A DNA stretch of 42,526 nucleotides, taken from IMG/VR virus record IMGVR_UViG_3300032289_001820, positions 1 to 42,526 of that record. One strand, written 5' to 3'. This document shows positions 21,782 through 28,100 of this stretch, piece by piece. The notes under the pieces are model-generated. The model saw only the letters and a program-made list of their open reading frames with translations. It made no database searches and was not told the DNA's origin. The position numbers and the translations under genes are program-made. Each line of letters begins with the position of its first letter. Within the stretch, counting starts at the first letter, position 1. Origin of the DNA: a virus.

Positions 21782-21862
21782 CCCGCAGAGCCCCATTCCA
21801 TCGGCCTCCGCGCCTGTCAACAAAAATCTCAAAAAAAAGTTTCAGCAAAAAATAAAAAAACC

Positions 21863-21890
21863 TTGCGCCCATTTTAATTCTCCGTAGGTT
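21863..21890 (+). promoter_or_regulatory. Candidate promoter TTGCGC-N16-TAGGTT
   Basis: TTGCGC (21863-21868) and TAGGTT (21885-21890) are 16 bases apart in an A-rich leader ahead of the 166-residue gene. The match to sigma-70 boxes is only moderate (TAGGTTTATT also resembles the Bacteroidota -7 box, but the spacing is off). The surrounding gap 21782-21978 holds no gene I can support. Confidence 0.3.
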
Positions 21891-21951
21891 TATTTCCGCA
21901 GGCCACAAACGGCCCGCCCGCCGAGGCGGCACCTCGAACCAAACAAACCGC

Positions 21952-21968
21952 GCCGGTCGGTATCCGGC
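21952..21968 (+). promoter_or_regulatory. Hairpin motif GCCGG...CCGGC before a start codon
   Basis: GCCGGTCGGTATCCGGC can fold into a 5-bp stem with a 7-base loop, ending 10 bases before the ATG at 21979. The sequence CGCGCCGG.CGG..TCCGGCAC recurs at 23365-23385, 7-9 bases before another rightward ATG (23393). A shared translation or RNA-level control element is possible. Confidence 0.45.
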
Positions 21969-21978
21969 ACAGAAGAAA

Positions 21979-22479
21979 ATGATCACCTACTCATCCATCT
22001 CCGGCGGACGCACCGCCAGCCGCTCCCGCCGGGCGCAAATCGCCGAACTCGATGGCCGCATGCCCGCCACCCGCGCCGCCAAATCGTGGGGATTCAAATC
22101 CGCCGCCGCTTTGAAAAAGTGGGTCCGCTCCACCGAGTGGCACCATGTCGGCAAATTCGGCACGATAACCGACTACTACGATGTTTACGAATTTGTCCGC
22201 GAGGCTGATTTCATCGACCTCACCGAGCTCGTCGGCCTGTCCTCCGACCTCACCGCCAAAGGCCGCGAGCAGGTCCTCGCCCCCATAGTTCAAAATTTCG
22301 TTGCCTACAATCTGCGCCCGAGCAAAATCTGGCCCCGCGACACCACCGCCAATTTAACCAGGCACCTCATCGCCAAAGGTTGCGACCTATCAAACACCCG
22401 CACTTTCAAAATCCTGAACGCCATAAAAAAAGGCAGCACCCTCCAAACCGAAATCCAAAAACTCCCAAAAAAATCATGA
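21979..22479 (+). CDS. Hypothetical protein, 166 aa
   Basis: MITYSSISGGRTASRSRRAQ is followed by IAELDGRMPATRAAKSWGFK and SAAALKKWVRSTEWHHVGKF, in which ATRAAKSWGFKSAAALKKWV could be a weak helix-turn-helix. The middle is helical with hydrophobic patches (DFIDLTELVGLSSDL). The C-terminus is basic (LNAIKKGSTLQTEIQKLPKK). The gene starts 10 bases after a hairpin motif and overlaps the next start (ATGA at 22476-22479). Probable lysogeny or early regulator, function unknown. Confidence 0.65.
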   Translation: MITYSSISGGRTASRSRRAQIAELDGRMPATRAAKSWGFKSAAALKKWVRSTEWHHVGKFGTITDYYDVYEFVREADFIDLTELVGLSSDLTAKGREQVLAPIVQNFVAYNLRPSKIWPRDTTANLTRHLIAKGCDLSNTRTFKILNAIKKGSTLQTEIQKLPKKS

Positions 22480-22721
22480 ACCTACCAAAATTCCTTATAG
22501 CCGACGACGGAGCCGACCGCGAATTCGTCATACATAACCACTGGCCCCGATTTATCATCGAATTCGTCCAAGGCGTCGGCACCCCGCACTTTTGGGACCC
22601 CGAGGCCGAAATCATCGCCGAAGAACTCAAAGCCGGACGCGAGCCCACGGCCCTCCTCTCCCGCCTCATGCGCGAATCCGGAGACTTCTACAACGAGTGC
22701 CAAGACCAGGCATTTGAGTAA
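22476..22721 (+). CDS. Small acidic protein, 81 aa
   Basis: The start is the ATG at 22476, overlapping the upstream stop (ATGA). It reads MNLPKFLIADDGADREFVIH and contains aromatic-rich NHWPRFIIEFVQGVGTPHFW followed by an acidic helix (DPEAEIIAEELKAGREP). Net charge is negative. It has the small size and composition of phage anti-host or inhibitor proteins, but no family can be given. Confidence 0.62.
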   Translation: MNLPKFLIADDGADREFVIHNHWPRFIIEFVQGVGTPHFWDPEAEIIAEELKAGREPTALLSRLMRESGDFYNECQDQAFE

Positions 22722-22758
22722 CCAAACCAAAAAAACAACCAAACCAACCCAAAGCAAA

Positions 22759-23013
22759 ATGAAAAAATACACAACATCAGGCTGCCAGGCAGTGACGGCA
22801 GAAAACATGAGCGAGGCCGCTGAAATTTTTGCCGGTCGCATGGCCCGCAAAAAATACGGCAAAACCGGTTATTGCCGGACCTGCAAATTAGAATCCTGGC
22901 GCCCGGATCAAACACTCGGCGAATACAACGCATTTATTGGCTACACGCCCGCAGGCAAACACAACCGAGGCACAACGGTCGGAGGCAACATCCGTTTCAG
23001 CGTTACGCAGTAG
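22759..23013 (+). CDS. Hypothetical protein with SGC and CxxC motifs, 84 aa
   Basis: The start chosen is the ATG at 22759 (MKKYTTSGCQAVTAENMSEA); a TTG at 22714 would add 15 residues. It contains AAEIFAGRMARKKYGKTGYC followed by RTCKLESWRPD, with three cysteines (TSGCQ, YCRTC). The motif SEAAEIFAGR..R.+YG..GYC is shared by a group of small phage proteins of unknown function. A downstream frame (22872-23138) continues past this stop; a -1 shift would join the two. Confidence 0.58.
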   Translation: MKKYTTSGCQAVTAENMSEAAEIFAGRMARKKYGKTGYCRTCKLESWRPDQTLGEYNAFIGYTPAGKHNRGTTVGGNIRFSVTQ

Positions 23014-23138
23014 AGGCCGTCAAGTCTGCATTTGAAACGGAGCTTAAACGCCAGCTCATTGAAAAAGGCGGAATCAACCCCGAATGGGCAAAAACTCATC
23101 TGATAATTGATAAATCCGAACCGCTAATAATCGAATGA
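22872..23138 (+). CDS. Small ORF ending in a helical tail, possible frameshifted continuation
   Basis: Only its C-terminal part (YAVEAVKSAFETELKRQLIE, then HLIIDKSEPLIIE) looks protein-like, and no ATG or GTG lies near its start; the only upstream start is a TTG at 22872 inside the previous gene. The stop overlaps the next ATG (ATGA at 23135-23138), which supports the 3' end as real. A -1 shift at about 23003 would fuse it to the 84-residue protein. A sequencing error, a separate short gene or programmed frameshifting are all possible. Confidence 0.4.
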   Translation: MPDLQIRILAPGSNTRRIQRIYWLHARRQTQPRHNGRRQHPFQRYAVEAVKSAFETELKRQLIEKGGINPEWAKTHLIIDKSEPLIIE

Positions 23139-23302
23139 CACCCGAGCAACTCACCCGCGCCGCCTCCTCGATGGAGGCGGCGCTTGCACGTCTCGACATC
23201 GAGCCCGGCCACACCACCGAGGCCCAGCTCGCCCAGGACGACGCCGAAATCCTCCCCGCCCTGGTGGGCGGCCAGCCGGTAACTACCCCCGAGCCGGAAT
23301 AA
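23135..23302 (+). CDS. Small acidic helical protein, 55 aa
   Basis: It reads MTPEQLTRAASSMEAALARL and then DIEPGHTTEAQLAQDDAEIL, an acidic, helix-rich protein. Its ATG overlaps the preceding stop (ATGA at 23135-23138). No membrane segment, no cysteine and no family are seen. It ends 90 bases before the next gene, which starts beyond a second hairpin motif. Confidence 0.55.
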   Translation: MTPEQLTRAASSMEAALARLDIEPGHTTEAQLAQDDAEILPALVGGQPVTTPEPE

Positions 23303-23366
23303 AACAAGGCGGATGGCCGCGAAAATTAAAAGCAAACCAACCCACCCCCATAAAAATTGAACCCGC

Positions 23367-23383
23367 GCCGGACGGCTTCCGGC
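23367..23383 (+). promoter_or_regulatory. Hairpin motif GCCGGA...TCCGGC before a start codon
   Basis: GCCGGA (23367-23372) and TCCGGC (23378-23383) form a perfect 6-bp stem with a 5-base loop, ending 9 bases before the ATG at 23393. It matches the motif at 21952-21968 in sequence and in distance to the start. Confidence 0.45.
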
Positions 23384-23392
23384 ACCGACACC

Positions 23393-23560
23393 ATGGAAAC
23401 CCTCAAACTTTACAACACCCTCGCGCTGCTCACCGACTGCGCCAAGCGCCTCACCCAAGAGATCGAGAACCCCATTGCCACAAAAATCAACATCGAGTTC
23501 CTTGTCATGGCCATCAAAAACGCCGAGACAATCCTAACAAAATATCCAACCACACAATGA
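23393..23560 (+). CDS. Small helical protein, 55 aa
   Basis: METLKLYNTLALLTDCAKRL is followed by TQEIENPIATKINIEFLVMA and a C-terminal helix (IKNAETILTKYPTTQ). It is amphipathic and leucine-rich with a single cysteine. The start follows the hairpin at 23367, and its stop overlaps the next ATG (ATGA at 23557-23560). No family is recognised. Confidence 0.58.
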   Translation: METLKLYNTLALLTDCAKRLTQEIENPIATKINIEFLVMAIKNAETILTKYPTTQ

Positions 23561-23787
23561 ACGACCAACTCCACGGCAACACCGGCAAACGCAACGCCGC
23601 CCGCGACCCCGACGCCGAAAACATGACCGCCAAAATCCAATTCTTCTGTTGGCCCGAGGAAAAATCCGCCTGGATAAGAGCCTCCCACCCCGAAAAATTA
23701 AGCGCCTGGATCCGCCAGCAACTCAACCAAGCCACCGGACGCCCCACCCAACCCACCGAAGAAGAACGCCGCCGAATTAAAATGTAA
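23557..23787 (+). CDS. Hypothetical protein, 76 aa
   Basis: MNDQLHGNTGKRNAARDPDA is followed by a repeated tryptophan pattern (KIQFFCWPEEKSAWIRASHP and EKLSAWIRQQLNQATGRPTQ). The middle could be a strand-helix-helix, as in ribbon-helix-helix proteins: KIQFFCW as strand, EEKSAWIRASH and EKLSAWIRQQL as helices. That would make it a third such regulator, but the match is weak. It is the last gene before attP. Confidence 0.55.
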   Translation: MNDQLHGNTGKRNAARDPDAENMTAKIQFFCWPEEKSAWIRASHPEKLSAWIRQQLNQATGRPTQPTEEERRRIKM

Positions 23788-23809
23788 AGTGGCTACCAAA
23801 GTGGCGACC
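23786..23809. repeat. Two tandem 12-bp repeats left of attP (arm-site candidates)
   Basis: AAAGTGGCTACC (23786-23797) and AAAGTGGCGACC (23798-23809) stand head to tail 39 bases left of the tRNA-like core. Further copies lie at 23908-23919 and 24016-24051 on the other side, as arm-type sites of tyrosine integrases do. Confidence 0.72.
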
Positions 23810-23847
23810 TTATCACTAATCAATTCATTACCAATACCCCATTCCGA

Positions 23848-23891
23848 GACTACGGATCAGAAGGTTGAAAGTTCGAGTCTTTCCGGCTGCA
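23848..23891 (+). other. Probable attP core: 3' half of a tRNA-Arg(ACG)
   Basis: The block starts GACTACGGATCAGAAG and ends GGCTGCA. It contains an anticodon loop CTACGGA (23850-23856; anticodon ACG), a perfect T-arm (stem GAAAG 23867-23871, loop TTCGAGT, stem CTTTC 23879-23883), a 7-base acceptor strand CGGCTGC and discriminator A. The D-arm and 5' acceptor are absent, so this is not a tRNA gene. It is the tRNA tail that phages keep at attP. It ends 166 bases before the integrase start and has repeats on both sides. Confidence 0.78.
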
Positions 23892-23907
23892 TTCCCCTCA
23901 CCCCCTC

Positions 23908-23919
23908 AAAGTGGCGACC
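23908..23919. repeat. Single 12-bp repeat right of attP (arm-site candidate)
   Basis: AAAGTGGCGACC, identical to the unit at 23798-23809, 16 bases right of the tRNA-like core. It is separated from the three-unit cluster at 24016 by about 96 bases of AT-rich DNA, a region in which integrase arms and host factors often bind. Confidence 0.7.
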
Positions 23920-24015
23920 TTCCGCCCTTTTCCCTAGGCAAAAATCAGATGTTGTGGGGCAAATATGGCTTAGAGGCTTTTCTATTGTTTCTGGATTTTT
24001 GATGTTTTGCTGTTC

Positions 24016-24051
24016 AAAGTGGCTACCAAAGTGGCGACCCAAGTGGCGACC
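24016..24051. repeat. Three tandem 12-bp repeats before the integrase gene
   Basis: AAAGTGGCTACC (24016), AAAGTGGCGACC (24028) and CAAGTGGCGACC (24040) end six bases before the integrase ATG at 24058. They can serve as right-arm integrase sites and could also let integrase control its own promoter. Confidence 0.72.
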
Positions 24052-24057
24052 CATCCT

Positions 24058-25152
24058 ATGAGAAAACACGGCGAGATTTCAGTTGAATGGAGGAAGGCGA
24101 AAAATACCTGGTATTATCGCGTCCAACTTAATGGCAAGCGGCCCGCTTATTCGACGGGCGTTCACCAACACACGGCGGCGGGCGAGATGGCGGCGATAGC
24201 GAAGGCCAAGCAGCTCCACGCGGCGATGGCCAGCAAGGATCAGCACAAACTTTCTGCCGTGGTGAGGCGTCCAGGCTATGCCACGGCTGGGGAGATCGTG
24301 GACCGGTTCAAGCTCCACGGCCCTGGCGGATCGGCGGTGAAGGCTGCGAGCGGGTTTGCCAAGTATGTTGCCGAGGCCAGCGGCAAGGCGGATTGGCGCG
24401 GCGTGTCCTCTCATTCGGTTCTCACGGCTCCGGTCTTGAGGAATTGGATCACGGTGCGGCTGGCTGCGGGCTGCACCGAGGCGGGCGTGCGGTCGAGTGT
24501 GCAGACGGTCAAGCAAGTGGTGGCCCAGCGGCGGATGCACCTCTTCGCGGATTTGACGCTGCCGGATTTGACGGAGTTCTGGAAAGTCTCTGGCGGAAAA
24601 GCCCAGGATCAAAGCTATGAGCCCATTCCCCGCGACATCCTGCGGCGGATGGATGCGGCGGCGAGGATTCCTCTGCGTCGGGAAAATCCCCGAGTGTGGG
24701 CGATTTACTGGCTCATGCGGCGGGCGGGGTTGCGAAACTCCGAGGTGGCCAAGCTGCGGTGGGATTGGGTGGATTGGCTTCCCAACAAGCGCGGCGTGGA
24801 TTTGGTTCTCATCAAGCGCCCCGACTTTCACAGCAAAAATGGAAAGTATGGCCGAGTGCCTGCGAATCTCCGCCTGATGCGGTTGATCCAGGCCACGCTT
24901 GGCGAGGGCGAGTATGTGATTCCCCGCGCTCACAAGACCGAGGCCGACGACCTGACCCACGACGGCATCAATGATTTTGTGCGGCGCTTCATCCCCGACG
25001 GCGCGAAGGGAGCCTATAATCTGCGAAAGGAATACGGCAGCCGCATCGCTCAGCGGGACGGCCTGGAGGTTGCGGCCAAGCTGCTGCGCGACTCGATGGA
25101 TGTCGTCGAGAAGCACTACCACGCCCTGCTGGAAAGGCCGAAGCCGCTTTAG
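24058..25152 (+). CDS. int: Tyrosine recombinase integrase, 364 aa
   Basis: The start is the ATG at 24058; the frame is open further up but would translate the repeats. Residues 1-55 (RKAKNTWYYRVQLNGKRPAY then STGVHQHT) form an AP2-like arm-binding domain. A core-binding helical domain follows. The catalytic domain has R226 in RRAGLRNSEVAKLRW, K260 or K263 in FHSKNGKYGRVPAN, R323 in AYNLRKEYGSRI and the nucleophile Y354 in EKHYHALLER. The two histidines of the usual R-K-H-R-H-Y set are replaced, Y320 for the first H of HxxR and D345 for the second H. It should catalyse integration at the adjacent tRNA-like attP. It is convergent with the 2008-residue gene, overlapping by 4 bases. Confidence 0.88.
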   Translation: MRKHGEISVEWRKAKNTWYYRVQLNGKRPAYSTGVHQHTAAGEMAAIAKAKQLHAAMASKDQHKLSAVVRRPGYATAGEIVDRFKLHGPGGSAVKAASGFAKYVAEASGKADWRGVSSHSVLTAPVLRNWITVRLAAGCTEAGVRSSVQTVKQVVAQRRMHLFADLTLPDLTEFWKVSGGKAQDQSYEPIPRDILRRMDAAARIPLRRENPRVWAIYWLMRRAGLRNSEVAKLRWDWVDWLPNKRGVDLVLIKRPDFHSKNGKYGRVPANLRLMRLIQATLGEGEYVIPRAHKTEADDLTHDGINDFVRRFIPDGAKGAYNLRKEYGSRIAQRDGLEVAAKLLRDSMDVVEKHYHALLERPKPL

Positions 25153-28100
25153 CGGGCTTTGTAGAGTTTGCTGTGTTGGACTAGGCCACGGATGGCGGAT
25201 TGCGCGGCGGCGCGGTTGCCAAACTCCATGTTGGTTTCCACCTCGTCCATGGCTTGCCGGTAGGTGCGATACCATTGGCCGAGTTCGTAGTAGCGCAAAG
25301 TTTCGCGGTCGCTGCGGTTCTCGCCTCGGTTTTTGAGGTAGTTGTATTCGGTGCGGAGGCCGTTCACCTGGTCGGGGAGCGAGAGTCGGACCTTGGCCAT
25401 GTCGCGCTTGTCGGCTTCGTCGGCTTTGGCTTCGCTTTGATAAACGCCTCGGTCGCTGATTTTGATGAACCGATTCAGAATAGGCGCGGCGCTGAGGGTT
25501 GTTTCGGTGAGCGTGTCGGCCTTGGGATCGTAGGTGAAAAAGTTGGTGATGCCGGTTTGCTCCAGCGTCCAGCCGAGCATGGGCTTGGTGGCATCCCATC
25601 CCCCGGCGAGCCATTGGTCGTCGGAGAGGATGTAGCGGTTGCGGAAATCATCACGCGGATTGCGGCCTGCCAGGAAGGTTGTCCAGTTCTGGCCGAGTTC
25701 GAGGATGGTGTTGGTGCCGGGGACTTGGGAGCTGATGCCTGCGAAAACCTCGCCGAGTTGCGGCGCGGAGGGATCGCCTTTGGCGGAGCGGATGGCCGAG
25801 GTGAGCATTTTACTCACGACGCCGTTGATGACGCGCAGCCCTTCATCTTGTGGAAGGCGGGCATAGACGGTCTTGCCGCCGGTCTCGCCGGTGGGGACTT
25901 CGCCGAGGGGCAGCACGGCAAAGTTCGTCATGTCCCAAGCAGGCACGCGGGAGTAGAGCTTTTCGAGGTCTTTGCCGAAGAGTCCTTCTTTGGCGAGGGT
26001 TTGCAGGACAGCGATAAGGCCGCCGCCGGTGAGCGCCCAGGCCAGCCACCATTCCTTGCCCCCCATGTTGCGCTCGGCTCCTCGGAGGTTGCGTTGCAGG
26101 GAATCGTAGGAGCGGAGGAAGATGTTGAGAAACGGCACCAGCGCACCAGCGGCTTGGGCGTGGCGGCCTTTCTTGTAGTAGTTCGGGATGCCGATGTGGT
26201 TGCGGATGGTGTTGGCTGCTTGCGGCGCGGGGATGCCGGTATCTTTGACCAGGACTTTGTAGGCGGCGGCTTTGGGTAGGAGTTGCAGGACTTGCCCGGC
26301 AAACTCGATGCCTTTGAGCGGGGCCATGAGAGCTCGGACAAAACCATTTCGGGATTGCTGATCTTGCAGGTGATACTTGCGGAGGATGGCGTCGAGGCTG
26401 TCGTCGTCGCTCCCCATGCGGCCACCGAAGGCGCTGTGCGGTCCGCCTGTGGCGGCGTTCTCAATCATCTCGCGGAGGAGTTCGGTCTTGCCGATGTCTC
26501 CCCTCGCCCATTCCACGGAGGCTCCCCAGGTTTCGGGATCGAGGAGGCGCTGGAGGAAACGGGCGCGGCCTTGGATGCCGCCAGGCATGTTGGTGATGGA
26601 TCGTTGAAGGTCGCGGGCGGGCGACATGAAAAGCTGGAAGGCCGGGTTGTAGCGGATGATCGCGCCATAGACGAGGCGTTGGAATCCCGTCGAGAGGAGC
26701 TTAAGAATGGCGTCGCGCTCGGCGGGGGATTGATCCTCCCACATGCGGGCGTAGCGGTCGGGGAGGTGAACGCCGGTGAGTTGGCCATCGTCCTTCCATT
26801 GCACCAGGGTAAAGCCAGTTTCTTGTGACTCCTGCGGCACCATGGCTTTGCCGTTGTATTTCATGGGCGCGGGCTTCACCAGCTCTGGCGCGGTCTGGCG
26901 GATCGCCTCCACGGCGGCGCGTTTGAATCGGTTATTCTGCGCGGCGCGGTGGATGCTGATGGATTTAAGCACCGTTTGCTGGAGCGGGTCGGCGATTTCC
27001 TTGAAGGTTCCCACCTGCTTGCGGATGGCCGAGGGTAGATACTCCTGCACATATTCCAGCGGGGTGAAGGCGGCGTAGTTGTCGCGGTTGGCGCTGATGA
27101 TTTCCCAGAGGTCGGCAGAGAAAAGCCCGGCGTCGTTCGCATCCTCCATGATGGTGAAAACAACATCGCGGAATCCCGCGACGGCGGATTCGAGGGCGGC
27201 GGTTTTATCAGGGCCGAGGCGCTGCTGGAGCGAGGCGAGCATTTCGGCGGAGGTGCGGGCGGTCTCGCCGCCAGGGTTGGCCATTACGGCGCGGCCTTTC
27301 TCCACCGTGAGATCCATTCCTTTGATCTTCTCAGTGACTTCGTAGCGTTCGTTGGCGATGCGGTGATGCTTGAGCCAGACGCCGAAATAATCACGCGGCA
27401 CGCCTGCCGCATCGAGGCTTTGGTAGAGACGGCCAATGTCGGCGAGCTTGAGCTGGAGCTTGCTGTCGGCCAGCGGGTGCTCCTCGGTGAGCCAGCGGAT
27501 GCCGTCCTCCGACGCCTTGGTGATGGTGCCAGCGGCGCGGGCCTTGGCGGCGGACTCGATGAGCGGTTGGTAGCGGTTCCAGTATTGGTCTTTGAGGTTT
27601 TCCCACCAGCCGGTGAGGCTGGCGCGGCGCTCGGCAGCGGCGGCCTGCTTGCCAACGAAAACCTCGGCTCCTGCCTTGAAGGATTCCAGGTCGCGGGCGA
27701 GGCGCTTGTCCAGCACAGCATCGCGGCCCATGAGGATGCGGTTTTGAATCTCGAAGATGCTGGCCTTCACCTGCGGGCGGGCGTCGGCGTAGTTCCAGAA
27801 GGCTTTGTAAAATACGGGGGCGCGGGCTTGGAGGTCCGCCGGGGAGTTGAAGAGCACGCTGATGGCGTCGGCGTAGAGTTCTTCGGCGCTGTGTCGGTAG
27901 TCCACATAGCTATCCTTGGCATCGTCATAGCTGAAGGGCTTCCACCATTCGGATAGGTTGATGAGTTCTTCGCGGATGTTCGGCGAGTAGCCGCCTTGCT
28001 TCTCGGAGACAGCGCCAAGGTTTCGAGTGTCCATGGTTTGCTGCACAAGCTCGCGGTAGCGGGTGGTGCGGGCGTCGGGATCGGAAGGATTCTCGGCCTT

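Noticed and set aside
23848-23891. tRNA gene
   Set aside because: Only the anticodon loop, T-arm and 3' acceptor are present; the D-arm and 5' acceptor are missing, and bases before 23848 do not pair. It is an attachment site, not a gene.
23789-24061. Rightward 90-codon frame across attP
   Set aside because: It translates the 12-bp repeats (KVAT, KWRP) and the tRNA tail; no coupling, and it lies in the integration site.
24079-25614. 511-codon leftward frame opposite the integrase
   Set aside because: Low-complexity R/P/H-rich translation of the antisense strand; the integrase frame carries the catalytic motifs.
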